A stretch of 64,000 nt of DNA from Callipepla californica brunnescens (lineage: Eukaryota; Chordata; Aves; Galliformes; Odontophoridae), in NCBI GenBank assembly GCA_023055505.1, contig JALIRH010000061.1, forward strand, positions 2,503,501 through 2,567,500. The letters run 5' to 3'. The notes under the pieces were generated by a model that saw only the letters and a program-made list of their open reading frames with translations, searched no databases and had not been told where the DNA came from. Positions 1 through 13,200 of this stretch are shown piece by piece. The position numbers and the translations under genes are program-made. Numbering within the stretch: position 1 is the stretch's first letter; each line of letters opens with the position of its first letter.

Positions 1-220
1 ATTCACTTAAAATAGTTCAGTAGACTGTAAACCTTTGATGTTTTGTTGTTAACTTCTCGTAAGTTTGAAAATTTTAACATTTGATATTCAAAATAAGTTA
101 ATCTCCATCTGGATAAGATCTTCTTGCAAGTTTTCTATTAGTAAGTATGCTGTAAGTTACAAGAATCCTGATGTCTTGTCCACAGTGGTGAAGCTCACCT
201 TCACTGAATAAGAGTTGAAT

Positions 221-300
221 CATGGAATCATAGAATCCTTAGAGTTGGAAGGGACCTTTAAAGGTCATCTAGTTCAACTCCATTGCAAAGAACAGGAATG
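221..300 (-). repeat. CR1 LINE 3'-end fragment
   Basis: Starts with ATCATAGAATCC and continues with the motif GTTGGAAGGGACCTTTAAAGG, the reverse complement of the conserved CR1 3' end whose tail is ATTCTATGAT. Only about 80 bp are present, so it is a strongly 5'-truncated insertion lying antisense to SLC6A15. Confidence 0.75.
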
Positions 301-473
301 AAACAGTAAGTGAAAAACTACGACAGCAGCAATTGAAACAAATCTGTGAAGATTTTAGATTTTTCAAGTTATATCAAGAGTGGTAAAGAGAAAAAAAGTT
401 CTGTACTACCAGTATAGTAATAGTTATATTGCTTCTGAAACTGTTTTCTAACACTTCACTCACTAAAAGCCAT

Positions 474-508
474 TTCTTTCCTTCTTTCTTTCTTTCTTTC
501 TTTCTTTT
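474..508. repeat. (CTTT)n microsatellite
   Basis: About eight tandem CTTT units directly before TCTGGGC. It is an intronic pyrimidine tract well away from any splice acceptor. Confidence 0.85.
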
Positions 509-1611
509 CTGGGCATTTATGAAAACTTAAATAAAAAACAATTGTAACATTCCACCTCTTTCAATATTATGTTGCTAAACTGAGTACATATAAAGAGAAA
601 TTATTTGTTAGTTATCTGATCATGATACTTGGCTAAATAACAAAATAAGACAAAATCTGTATTGTGCACAGTATTAATATTCACTCAATCAAGAAATCCT
701 TTTTTTTTGCCTCTAATTCAAATGAAAAAAATATGTAGTATATTCTGAATATATTTTTTGTTATAAAGTTGAGATGAAAAATATACAGTAGTGCTTTTTT
801 AAATTTTTTGTATTTTTTAAATAGAAAAGACAATGTTTAAGACCACAACACGCAAATAAATTCATTTTAGAGTTGAAAGCGTTTTAAAGTATAGAAAGGA
901 GACCTGGGGATACTGAACCAGAAAATTGTAACCACCAAAAAATTGTTCAATTGGCAGATGTGGTAGACAATATAAATGTAACTAATTTTAGGATGCTGTT
1001 CAATGCTGGCATGTACAGTTTATTGTTCTAATTCAAATAAATATGATCCTTATTCAATATTGCTACTCCAAGGACACATGTTTTCATGGATTGGCAAATA
1101 AAATACATGCTGAACTGTTTCCATAGTGATTCTGTTTTATGATGAAGTGAAGATGTCTTACAGATTATTGAAATATGTCTTGCTTCAAGGGAAGGATGAA
1201 AACAAAACAGTTGTGCAGAGATATTGTGAAGTCTCTATAGGACAGAGAAGCATTTTGCAGCTTTGATACAGCTAGATTTATACAACTGTGTACCTAAACC
1301 ACATTGTATTTAAACCCAGATATGCACCGTTGACCATTATGTCCTTACGGGGACGATGATAAGGGAGCCCAGCAGGTTTGATTGATAAGAGTACCAGTGT
1401 TTCAGGCCCTCTGCGCAAGCCCTTAAGTAAGGAGTTGATATCCTGTGGCCATCCACAATAGATTACAGGGTTGTGTAACATATAATGTAATGTGGATTTA
1501 ACACCACATTTACTTAACTCATTTAGTTGAATCTGCCTGATAAATCTTGCTACTTACATTGATACTGCACCGTAAAGCACCCACATCAGCCCAGTCTTTA
1601 AATGTGTGCTT

Positions 1612-1725
1612 AACTTTGCAGCCTTGTGATTAAGGTTGTGGACTGGGACACAGAAGAGCTGGGTTCAGTTGCTGCTCTAGTGCAGTCATCCAGAGGGATA
1701 CAGGGTAAGTCACTTAGGCCCCAAT
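1612..1725 (+). repeat. MIR-like SINE fossil
   Basis: The order of motifs follows the amniote MIR core: GTGATTAAGG, then GTGGACTGGGACACAGAAGA, then CTGGGTTCAGTTGCTGCTCT, and later GGTAAGTCACTTAGGCCCCA. In known MIRs the last segment reads as a 'GCAAGTCACTTA' core. The copy is diverged and lacks a clean 3' end. Assignment is by motif memory, not by alignment. Confidence 0.6.
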
Positions 1726-2090
1726 TTTTTTGAGATGTTTAGGCTTTTCTCTGCCTAGCCATGCAATGCCTATCTAATTAAGGCATAATTTGCTGAAGTG
1801 TTACAGTATTAAAAAAAAAACAAACAAAAGCAACTATGTACTGTTGGTTTTCAATGAGTTGTACAACCACATTTTTAAAGCTAGTGATGCATAAGCTTCC
1901 ATGTCTCATTTACCATGTGAATTAACAGTGTAGTCCCGTCTCGCAAAAATTTTGGGAGAATAATGGTGATAAAACAAGAGCACTTAATGGTATTGTATGT
2001 TTTGTACATTTTTTGATAGGCCCCCTCATTTTGGAATGTTGTTACTCTATTTCTCAGTTTTCATCACATTTCTTTCTTTCTATCTCTTCT

Positions 2091-2132
2091 GTTTTGTTTT
2101 TTTGTTTGTTTGTTTGTTTTTTGTTTTTTTTT
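2091..2132. repeat. (TTTG)n simple repeat and T tract
   Basis: Repeated GTTT units grade into a run of T. Intronic simple sequence. Confidence 0.8.
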
Positions 2133-4056
2133 AAGTATTATTTTTTCCACAGTTGGAAATAAGTTCTTTGTAATTGTAGTTTTACAAGGTGAACCAGAAG
2201 AGATGCCAGAGTACAAATCGGGAATGTGGCTACTTCTGCAGTACAAAGAATATTTTTATCACATACTTAAGAAGACAGTATATGAAATAGCTAGATAGAC
2301 CATGATATTTGTCTCTATGAAATAGCATTGCATTTTCTAAACCAGCACTTTATTCAGAGCCTGGTGTAGATTTTATACAAATGCTGCTCTAGTACTTTCA
2401 ATGCATATTGTCATGAAAATAAAACTCAAAAAGGTGTTTCATTGCTAACAGTAGCCTACAGACTGTAGTACAAATAATCAATAGGTTCTTTGCCTGGTCC
2501 ATCAGTAGCTGTTTTTACTTTTTGTTTTTTTTTTCCCTCTGTATTTTTTCTTACTTTTCTTAGACTCAAGGCTTCAGTTACTCCATTCTTAGGATCTTCA
2601 TAAATTCTTTATAACCAAAGGTGATGATGATGTTCTCTTTATGCATGTTTCATGAAGAGTGAAATAAGAAATGGACCTAAATAGGGGCAGATGGCACCAT
2701 AATATCTGATGCCTCCTGCACAGCTTATGAAAGTTTAACTTTTCTAAAATAAAGCTTATTCCTGAAATAAGCCACCTACTAAAGATATGTAAATTACAAT
2801 GTATTTTGATAGACACTTGAAAAAACCCTAGAAAGTTGTCACTGGATAAGAAAACTTAAAGTAGTGCTTAGCTAGAGTTGAGGATAAATCCCAAATTAGC
2901 TTTTGAACTGTGCTCAGGTTCCCTCTCATCACAGGTGTGAGTAGTCTGATTAGACACCATACTAGCCCCATTTCTGTTGCTTTGCAGCCTGCTTTGTTGC
3001 TTACTTTGACATGCCACAACTCTCAGGTGATTTTCTTCAGCCATACAGTGGTTGCAATTAAAAGACATAGGCTGGATGTCCTGCACAGTACCCATGTGTT
3101 GCACTGTATTACATTTGAAAATAAGGTACTGCATTTCTGATTGCTGGTACCTAGATTTTGTTTTAGCTGTAGCCCTACGTATTCCTCAGTAGCAAATATG
3201 AGATTCGGCTCTAGACTGTCAGTGTGCTTAGCATATGAATAAATTTTGCTTGCAAGTAGTTTTGCCAAAGTAGATGGAGATACATCCTGAAATTAGAGTG
3301 GTGTGTGAACACTTCCTGGGAGTACAGGCTTGAAAAGAGGAATTGATTTACATACATGTAAAAGGTGAAGTTACAGTTGCATTTTCAGAAGTCTTTAGCT
3401 TGTGAGTAGGGCCATCAGTTCTCTGATAACTCCATCTCACTTCTGTCTGGTATCTGTCTAGAGCCTAGAGTATCTGCCTAGAGTAAAAATGGGGCAAGAC
3501 TGTTGTTTGCTTAGCTGAATAGGATCACTGTTCTGCCCTTCACAAGCATCTGAAGTGCATGTGGAGAAAAAAACACAACACTGTAGTCTTTTGAAACTGC
3601 ACTGAAGATGGGATTAAATTCAATGTTGTAACAGCGCAGCATGTATTACTGTATTTCCTTTATAAATTCTGTCTTGCTGCTCTGTTACAAATCCAGATTC
3701 AGAGCTTTTTTTAGGAAATGATTCAGCTCCTGAAACAAAAAAGTTTGTTCATGTGCCCAAACTTTCACACAAGCAAAAGTAATGACTCAGACAACCAACT
3801 AGAATAGATAATGATTCACTTTTTAGTAAAGTTTTCCTTAAAACATGACAGTGCTTTAGAAATAAGCTATCTCAGGGCTTTTCTGATCTTAGAAGATTTG
3901 TGACCAACATCCAAGTAAGGTCACTCTTTGTATGCAATAGAAAAAGCTTTGCCACGAATTACACAAACTTGAAGGTGTTAGGTGGTCTCGTATGAGTTAT
4001 ATCAGATTGTGATTCTTCCTTCACTCACTCTGATTTTTACTTTGTTCCTTTTGTAG

Positions 4057-4214
4057 GTGCCTATCTTGTACCATACTTAATCTTACTACTGATCATAGGG
4101 ATTCCGCTCTTTTTCTTGGAACTTTCTGTGGGGCAGAGAATCCGCCGAGGGAGTATCGGTGTATGGAATTATATCAGCCCTAAACTTGGAGGAATTGGGT
4201 TTGCAAGCTGTGTA
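4057..4214 (+). CDS. SLC6A15: SLC6A15 coding exon (probable exon 3): helix 2 and start of helix 3
   Basis: The acceptor is TTTTGTAG ending at 4056 and the donor is GTAAGT at 4215. The exon opens with two bases that complete a glycine codon begun in an upstream exon outside the window. It encodes helix 2 ([19 protein letters not shown]), then the SLC6 signature [16 protein letters not shown] in the first intracellular loop, and the beginning of helix 3 ([10 protein letters not shown]). The length is 158 bp and it ends in phase 0. Confidence 0.95.
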
Positions 4215-7200
4215 GTAAGTTCTTTTACCTTCACTTCCAATTTGTTTGATTTTGAATTTCTGTTTTCCTCCAAGGAAAAGGCAGTGACCTATAGCTGAGT
4301 TATAAGGTCAGTTTAAACTGTTTAGGAAGATCTTAAATTAGTACAGTCAAAATGTTTATATGGGTGTATTTTTAAAACCATTTAACTTCTTTGGAGATTG
4401 GGAACTTGAGAAAAGATTAGACTTCTGGTTGGAAAAACAGGCCTGTAAAAATATAGCTGTCTTGATAAATACAATGAAAAGTAAAAATGTAAAAAGCCAT
4501 TGTTAAATAGTGCTTAATAGAACAACCCATTCAATTCTTATTCTGACTTATTTTAGTGAAAATTAAGTTGCTTGTCTTACTTTCAGAAATCTGCAAAGGT
4601 AATGTCAGTGGTTGTTTTTTATTTCTGAATTTACAAATGTAGTTCATAAGTCTCACTTTCTGGTATGCCTTTTTTTTTGTCTTTTTAATAGGTATGTTTC
4701 TTTGTGGCCCTATACTACAATGTCATTATTGGATGGAGTCTGTTTTACTTTTCTCAGTCTTTTCAGCATCCATTACCATGGGACCAGTGTCCTCTAGTTA
4801 AAAATGCATCCCATACATGTAAGTCTGTTAATGTTAATTTCTATCATATAGATACAGGTCCACTCCCTATGTAAAACTAAGTCTTTCTGCTGAATTTCAC
4901 TGGATCGAGGCTTATTGGGAAAAAATATGGATTAAAAGTCTGCTTTTAAAACTATGTCTTTCTATTGCTGGTCATTGTTAACATAACTGAAGAGAACTAA
5001 AAAATTATTTATTGTCCCAGTTAATATGCTTTTTTGCCATAACGCTGAGCAGAGTTTATAGTGAGTTACTCTCTTAATTCTCTATTGTCATTTTGTCAGT
5101 GACATTAAGTTGGAGATTTTCAAGCTAAATGGAGAAAAAAAATGTGATTTGAACAGATATTTGTGGGAAAAAGTGTTGTACGCAAAGCTGGTATTGCATC
5201 TTAATAAGATGTCACATGATCCTGGGAAATATACAAGAAACTAATCTAAAAAAAATACAAAGGTTTTGAAAGAGAACATTGCAGTCAACAGCACTTGTAA
5301 CAAGAAATAAAATTAGGTGAGTGTTACTTAGTATGTTGCAGACAAAATAATACAGTTTTTCATAAATTTTTTTCTAATTTTGATACTTCTTTTCATGACT
5401 AGTTGGTGAAAAAGATAGAGGACTTGTTTCTCCATTTCCTTTAGTATGACATACATCCTGGCAACAAACTATGAGGGGTTGCACTACTAACAAAGCAGAA
5501 AATAGAAAATTGTAAAGAACAATAAAATGCATATGATTAAAGCACTACTTCCTTTGTAAACCAATAACAATTAGATCATTGGTCATTTTTTGTTATTGTT
5601 GTAATAAGTCTTACATGGAAACATTACACAATAGCATGAAAAGTTTCTAATACCTTGATTTCAGTTATAATTGCACATATGGCATTTGTCTTGCTCTTGA
5701 AATTTGAAATATTCGTTTTCATTTATTTTTAATTCACATCTTAAAAGTTCTTGCTAGAGATCACCTAGTCCAACCCCCCTGCCAGAGCAGCTCCCTAGCC
5801 CAGGTTGCACAGGTAGGCGTCCAGGCAGGTCTTGAACATCTCCAGAGAAGGAGACTCCACCACCTCTCTGTGTAGCCTGTGCCAGTGCTCCATCACTGCA
5901 CTGTGAAGAAGTTCCTGCACACATTTGCGTGGAACTTCCTATGCATCAGTTTGTGTCCATTTCCCCTTGTCCTATCACCACACACTGCTGAGAAGAGTTC
6001 AGCCTCATCCCTTTGCCTCCCATTCTTTAGGTTTTTATAGATGTGGATCACATCCTTTCTGAGTCTTTTTTCATAGAATCACCAAGGTTGAAAAAGATTG
6101 CCTACAAAATCATTCAGTCCAACCATCCACCAATCACCAATCATTCTCTCAAAACCATGTCCCTCAACACAGTGTCTAAACATTCTTTAAATACCTCTGG
6201 GGTTGGTGACTCCACCACCTCCCTGGTCAGCCCATTCCAGTGCCTGACAACTCTTTCAGAGAAGAAAGATTTCCTAATATCCATTCCTAACATTTCCCCT
6301 GGTACAACTTAAAGCCATTCCCTCTCGTCCTGTCACCAGTTAAATGAGAGAAGAGACCAACCCGCAGCTCACTACAACTTCCCATCAGATAGCTACATAA
6401 AGTAGTAAGGTCTCCCCTAAGCCTCCTCTTATCCAGACTGAACAATCCCAGCTCCCAGCTCAAGGCTGAACAGACCCAGGTCTCTCAGCCTTTTCTCAAA
6501 AGGGAGTTATTCCACAAACTTTATCATCGTTGTAGTCCTCCGCTGGACTCTTTAAGGATATCCTTGTCTTTTTTTGTACTGGGGAGCCCAGAACTGGGCA
6601 CAGTACTCCAGGTGAGGCCTCACCAGGACAGTAGAGGGGGAGAATCACCTCCCTTGACCTGCTGCCCGTGCTCTTTTTGATGCACTCCAGGATACCATTG
6701 GCCTTCTTGGTCACCAGGGCACCCTGCTGGCTCATGGCCAGCCTGTCGTCCACCAGGAAAATACGAATGATTGTCAAATAAAAAGGATTTATCAAAAAGT
6801 CAAGTAAACTTATTTTGAAGAATTATTTCTATTTCTTTGTATTATATATCTGGATGCACAAAGTTTCTTAAACTGTTTAATAACATGAATAAGGCAGAAT
6901 TATAGTATAAGTAAAAAAAATAACTGTTGGAATGTGTAGCACCTTTTCCAAGAACATAGGTGTATAGGAGACATTTTTTCTTTTTCTCATTACTTTAATA
7001 TTGCTGTGTTATTAAGATTTGCAATTAAGTGCCTGTTGATTTGAGTTCCATGACAAAGCAGATACTATTGGTAATGTTCTTCATATTCTTTTTAAAATTA
7101 TTAGGCATCAGCTTTCAAATTCAGAGAGAGAATTTTTACAGAGAGTAACTCACAGTTTTATATATAGGAAATCTAATCTTATGTGTTAAAAATGAAATTC

Positions 7201-10200
7201 GAGTCTTTATCTACTTAACTGAATAATATTTTCTGCCTAGGACTTCTACCGACCATATGCAGAGGAATATGTAATAGCAAAAGAGTGCTTTAAAAATTAT
7301 ATCCAGAACTTTCAATTGCTAGCAGTTCCACTTTCTTTTACTTTTTGTGAATTCAGTTTCTCTGCAGGCAATGTTGGCAGGCACAATTGCAAGTATTGGA
7401 AACTGATATAACCTTGCATCAAAGTGTTGGGAAAATAGTTCTTTCCTGAACCAGTCTTTACTTGCTAACATGTCTTGACAGTTGTGGAGCCAGAGTGTGA
7501 AAAAAGTTCTGCGACAACCTATTACTGGTACAGAGAAGCACTGAACATTTCCAGCTCTCTGTCAGAGAGTGGGGGTTTAAACTGGAAGATGACTATCTGC
7601 CTTCTGGCTGCCTGGGTCATGGTATGCCTGGCCATGATCAAAGGCATTCAGTCTTCTGGCAAAGTGAGTATGCTGTTTACCTAAATGGCAGTGCTTTACT
7701 TTGAAACATTTAAGAGCTATTTCACTACATTTTTGTTCACCGCGCCCTCTCTTCTGTCATGAAATCTGTAGGAGTAAGCTGGAAGCTATGACTCACCCCA
7801 CTATTTGTATAATCTCTACTCTCTTAGTAGTTAAGTATTAAAACTGTTGTAATTTTCACGGGGACTGTAATTTAGTGGGGATTGAGATCTGAAGAAAAAT
7901 CATTTCAGTTCTCATCGACATAACTGTCGCAAGTAACTGCACCTTAACCTTGCTGAACTGTTAATGCCACGTTAGCTTGTATACTTCTGAATGTCTAGGG
8001 AATTAAGTTTCTGAGTATATCTGTAATTTTCGGCGTGATTGCAGTGCACCTAGGCCCAGAAAATTCTTTTCATTTGCCTTTTATTGCTACTGTCATCAGT
8101 ATCCATGCTTCTGACATTATCATAGCCAGGATTCTGGGTTGTTTCTTTGGTTAATGACTGACCATCCCTTTGGATCTGAGTAGATGACTTTTACTTCTTT
8201 CCTGTCCAGCCTGCTAGACTGGCTAGTGAATGATTTGCTGAGATCTGTTCCTCTCAGTAGGATTTTCAGATCTATTGTTAATTCCTGTCCCCTACTAATT
8301 AATTCTGTTGTTAATTCTTGTCACCTACTAATCATTTAGTATTAGGAATTTTTGCGTTGTGGTGGAACTGTGTTTGATCTCTTTAGTATACTTCAGTTAA
8401 AGAAATCACTTGCAAATTTAGTGATAGGATTGTTTTTACTAAATTTTAAAGCATTTGCTTTTCAATATGGATAGTGAAAAATACTATTTGATAATGAATT
8501 TTTTATTTCCTCTATTAGATATATGAATCAATCATTGTGTCACAAATATGCTCTATTTGATGATAAAGAAGCCCAGAAATGTTCATCTTCACATGCAACA
8601 GCAAAAAAAGCTTATTAGAAACTATGTTGGGAACCATGCAGCGTTACACTTCTGGATTCTTAGGGCCCTGTGACATTTTATTGTCCAGAGTCAAAGCAAC
8701 ATTCACTTCTTGCTTTTTTGGGTCAAACTTCAGAGATTTTGAGTAATTTCTATAGATCAGAGATTGTCCGCAGTTTTCTTTTTGGCTATAAGCATTCTTT
8801 AATGGTTTGAATCCATCTGTTAAATGCTTTCCACAGACTGCTTTTTCTCTCTTTTTCACCTCAGAATGACTTTCTGTTTATACTCCATCTTTATCATATC
8901 ATGTTCTTGAATTAAAGTGCATTTGTAAAGGAAACATTCTGAAACTGTAGTTCTGTTCTCCTCATCTTCTCTTTGACTTCACACACAGTTTCCCTAGAAG
9001 ACTTACAGTTTATTATCAGTTAATTAACATATTGGAAACTGTAGTCTTTTAATGGATCTTATTTGAGTACAGTCTTGTGATTTTGCTCTGTTCTGCAGGG
9101 ACAAAGGGAAAGGAACATGTTTTGTATATTTCTTTGTGAACAAATAGTTTTTAGTTCAGCCACATGTACAGAGGATGCTGAGTGTGAGACTATTGAAAAT
9201 AATGTCAAATGACATCATGTTATATTTTTTTTTAATGTTTTTCAGATCATGTACTTTAGTTCTCTTTTTCCTTATGTGGTACTCTTGTGCTTTCTGGTCA
9301 GAGGACTGCTCCTTAATGGATCTCTGGATGGAATTCGTCACATGTTCACACCTAAGGTATGGTCATTATTATTATCATTATTTTTTTTTAATGCAGTGTA
9401 CCAAAGTTTCAGGGGTGATTAGACCATTTATGAATGCCCTAAGCATATTGCCTTCTAGAATATGGATCATTTTCCTGTTTGTTTCAATAGAAAAATTGCT
9501 CTTGACCTCAGTGCCATAGTGTTAAGCCCTAAGGTATATGAGGCTCTGAGTGTTCTAAATGTGTGTATGGACTTACCTCCTTTACAAGACAGGTTCCCAG
9601 AGTTACCTACTTTTACAAAGCTAAGCAACTGGAAGTGCTGTTTGTAGGAACGACTATGTTTAGAAAACAAGAGAAGAAGATTGGTGCATTTTTAATCTTG
9701 TGATTCTATAGGATTTAAATGCTTCATTCTGGGGTGTTGTAGTGAAATGCATTATCTTGACTACAGACGTAGATTTAAATAATTTGTTATTTTTGAAAGG
9801 ATTTGTTTCTTTTAGAAATGAACTTCACTTGCTTTACAGTGTTATGGTTCTGCAGGAACTTGCGGGCTGCTTAGATAAATTTGGGGAAGTCTGAGGAACA
9901 GAGAAATATAACGCTTATTGACAAAGAAGAACTCTATAGCAGAGATGAAATACAGACCTCCTGAAGTTATAATCTCGTTTCTCAGTGACAGTATTCTTTC
10001 TTTAACTAGAAAAGTGCCACTGCATATTGAGAGGGAATCAGTACTGAAACTCCTCTTTAATATCCACCCTGCACCATTATTTCATCTTTCATACAACAAA
10101 GAAGCTGTAGTTGATCTTCACTTTGTAGTTAATTTCATTGTTTAATTGTATAACTGTTTCAAATTTTCAGATAAACAATCTGAAATTGAAAGACTTAGTC

Positions 10201-13200
10201 TGTCAATTTACAATTATTATTATTGAAATATAAGTTATAGTTTAAATATGAGGTTAGGAATTATATAAGTCAGATGGGGAATGTGTGGATATAAACCTTC
10301 AGAAGTATTTTTATAGAAATATAAACTTAATAATTATAAAATTAATACTTAATCACTAACTTAGGTTGCAGTTTCTCGGGAAACTACTTGGGAATTCAGA
10401 CTCCCCTACATTTTGTTGTTTCCAAGTAGCCTGTGAAAACGGAGAAGCATTTCATTAAATGAGACAGTTACAGATTTGGTAAAATGAGAACTATTCCTGT
10501 AGTACCCTCTAGTGGAAATTCTCTAGCATGACTCTGTGATACAAGCAGTTTGAAGTAGGTATAATAGCTACTTAAGCATTGAAAATATTAAACATATATA
10601 TAATGTCAGGAGCAAGTTTAGTGTAATAAAACCCCTTTTTCAGATGTATTTTATTTTTGGCTCTGTACTTAGGAAACTGAAGAAGGTGTTTGTTATCTGT
10701 ATATAGCAACAGCAGACTTTTTTTCTCAGAATAAGTTAGTCCGTTGCTGGCGTCTGTTTGTGCTTTTCAACCTTAATGTTTTTAATAAGGTTTGAGTTTT
10801 AGAAAAAAAGCCATATTTGAAGAAATAAGGTCTGTCATTGTTAAATGGACTGGCGCACTGGATCAACTTAATGAGATGATGTATTGAAGTTTTGTATGCA
10901 CTTCTTTTTATGATTCAGAATTGAGAATGATCTTATATACACGACTGATAACTTTAGACAAAGATATTTATGAAGTTAAAGTTTAAATTGAAATACAAAG
11001 GTTAGTTGTTCCTGAAATACATCACTCACTTAACTTCAGCTAGATGCCTTGAACTTCTCATAAGGGAGATTCTACTTATGCACTGTACAAATTCTGGTGG
11101 CCAAATGTTTGTTTTATATGTTACATTTTTGCTTTACCTATTTGCATGTAATAGAATCCATATAAGATTGTGTATTTTATGTTCAATCTGTTGCTTTTAA
11201 ATGAAAAACAAGCAAAACAACAAAACAAATTTCACTGTACTTACTGCACTTATAAATGGGTTTTTCATCCCAACAGAAATCTTAATTTTAATGCCTGTCA
11301 GTACAAGCACTGTATAAAAAAAAAAAAAAAGAGTGAGTACTACAAATTTAAAAAAGAAAGATGTTTTCTCCGATTTCACAGTGCAACCAGCTACTAGTTC
11401 AGTTATCTCATAGCTTCAGTAGTATCTCATTGTTAAGAACCTACTGTACAGAATATTTCTCTTCAAGATTTGTATTGTATAAATTAAATGGAAATTCTTG
11501 TCTGTAAGTACACCCAACTTTCACTGTTGCATTCAGCTTTATCATGATGAGAACATGTCTGTAGTGGGGTGTGGTGGGATATTAGTATTTTATGATGTAG
11601 GTTGTCTTCATGTGAGTTTTTTTTCTGTGTTCTTTTCGTGTAATAGAAATGCATTTTATAGCTGACATATATTGTATCTAATTTCAAACAGCTTGAAATA
11701 ATGCTGGAGCCCAAGGTCTGGAGAGAAGCTGCTACTCAGGTGTTCTTTGCCTTAGGGCTTGGATTTGGTGGAGTCATTGCCTTTTCAAGCTACAACAAGA
11801 GAGACAACAACTGCCATTTTGATGCTGTACTGGTGTCCTTCATCAATTTTTTCACTTCTGTGCTGGCAACCTTGGTGGTGTTTGCAGTTCTGGGCTTCAA
11901 AGCCAATATCATAAATGAGAAATGTGTTATCCAGTATGAATATCAATTTTTTAATTATTATTTTTATGGTAAATTTCATTTATGAATGCCCATAGATCAT
12001 CACGTTTGATTTCTCTGTTTTATTGTGTTTTACAGAAATTCAGAGAAGATTTTAAAACTTTTGAAAGCAGGAAATCTGAGCCAAGATATGATCCCACATC
12101 ATATCAATTTCTCAAGCATTACAGCAGAAGATTACAATTTAGTTTATGACATTATTCAGAAAGTTAAAGAAGAGGAGTTTGATTCTCTTGGTTTGAAATC
12201 TTGTCAAATTGAGGATGAACTTGATAAGGTGAGAGAAGTATTTTGAAGGGGGGATATTTATAAGCCTGAAATAAACTGAAGTATGCCTATAAAGAGTATT
12301 AGTACTGTGTACCTATAGCAGTCCATATGAAAATATGACTCTGTGCAAGATCTCAGCTCAGCTCGGGTAAGCTCTTCTAGGTTTGATGTCTCCACTGATT
12401 TCTGGCATATTGTGACCATAACATTTTAGTGTTCAAAACATTTAGTTTTCAAGAGGTTATAAATTTTTCAAGTTTTGTTTGACCACAGGCATTTTCCTAT
12501 ATTCTAAATAGAGATTCAGGATCTCAATTATGTCTTTTAATGTCAAGATTATTTAATAATCAAGATTATTTTATAATATCTATATATATTACTTTATATA
12601 AGCATTACTTCAGTGGTAAGGAAAGAGTTATTTACTTCTTAGACATTTGTTTAATTAGCATCATCCTGTTTCAGAATCATTGTAATAAACCGTATTTGTA
12701 GAGAATATTTTTCTAACTTTAATTCAAAGGGATTTTGAGTTTGAAACACTGACGTCTGTGCAGTTGCACCGGCATTTGAAGCTATACATATAAATTGGTG
12801 ACTTAAGCATTAAAAAGTTTTGTACTGTTCCAGCCTTTTAAATCTGAACTATAGATATAGATATAGAAATGATAGAAAGTATACATTACTATATATAAGA
12901 TATTACTATATATTAGATATTGCTAGGAGATATTAGAGTGTATTTTGTAGCCATCTGATCTAATAACTCTATGCAAAATTATCTGTAAAAAAAAATAAAT
13001 CATGTTTTTAATGGAGCATGAAGTCAAACTGTCGCCCTACTATTGCTACTAACACTACTACTGTTGTCCATGATTTATAATATTGATTTTTTTCTGACAG
13101 GCTGTTCAAGGAACTGGTTTAGCTTTTATTGCCTTTACAGAAGCAATGACCCACTTTCCTGCTTCTCCCTTCTGGTCTGTCATGTTCTTCCTTATGTTGG

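Larger units (their letters stand above)
1..4056 (+). other. SLC6A15: SLC6A15 intron upstream of the first in-window exon
   Basis: No exon encoding the N-terminal region or helix 1 is visible, so the window starts inside the intron preceding helix 2. Contents are AT-rich unique sequence, a CTTT tract at 474-508, a TTTG tract at 2091-2132, a CR1 scrap near 221-300 and a MIR-like SINE near 1612-1725. Small open frames here have no recognisable protein similarity. Confidence 0.75.
4819..7481 (+). other. SLC6A15: SLC6A15 intron with adjacent CR1 fragments
   Basis: Bounded by GTAAGT and TTGACAG. It contains the two antisense CR1 pieces annotated at 5757-6758; the rest is AT-rich sequence in which I see no exon. 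Confidence 0.85.

Noticed and set aside
1..4056. Upstream exon encoding the SLC6A15 N-terminus or helix 1
   Set aside because: Searched for the expected conserved helix 1 coding block (VGLGNVWRFPY) and did not see it.
6043..6312. 89-codon + strand open frame
   Set aside because: Antisense reading of CR1 3' sequence.
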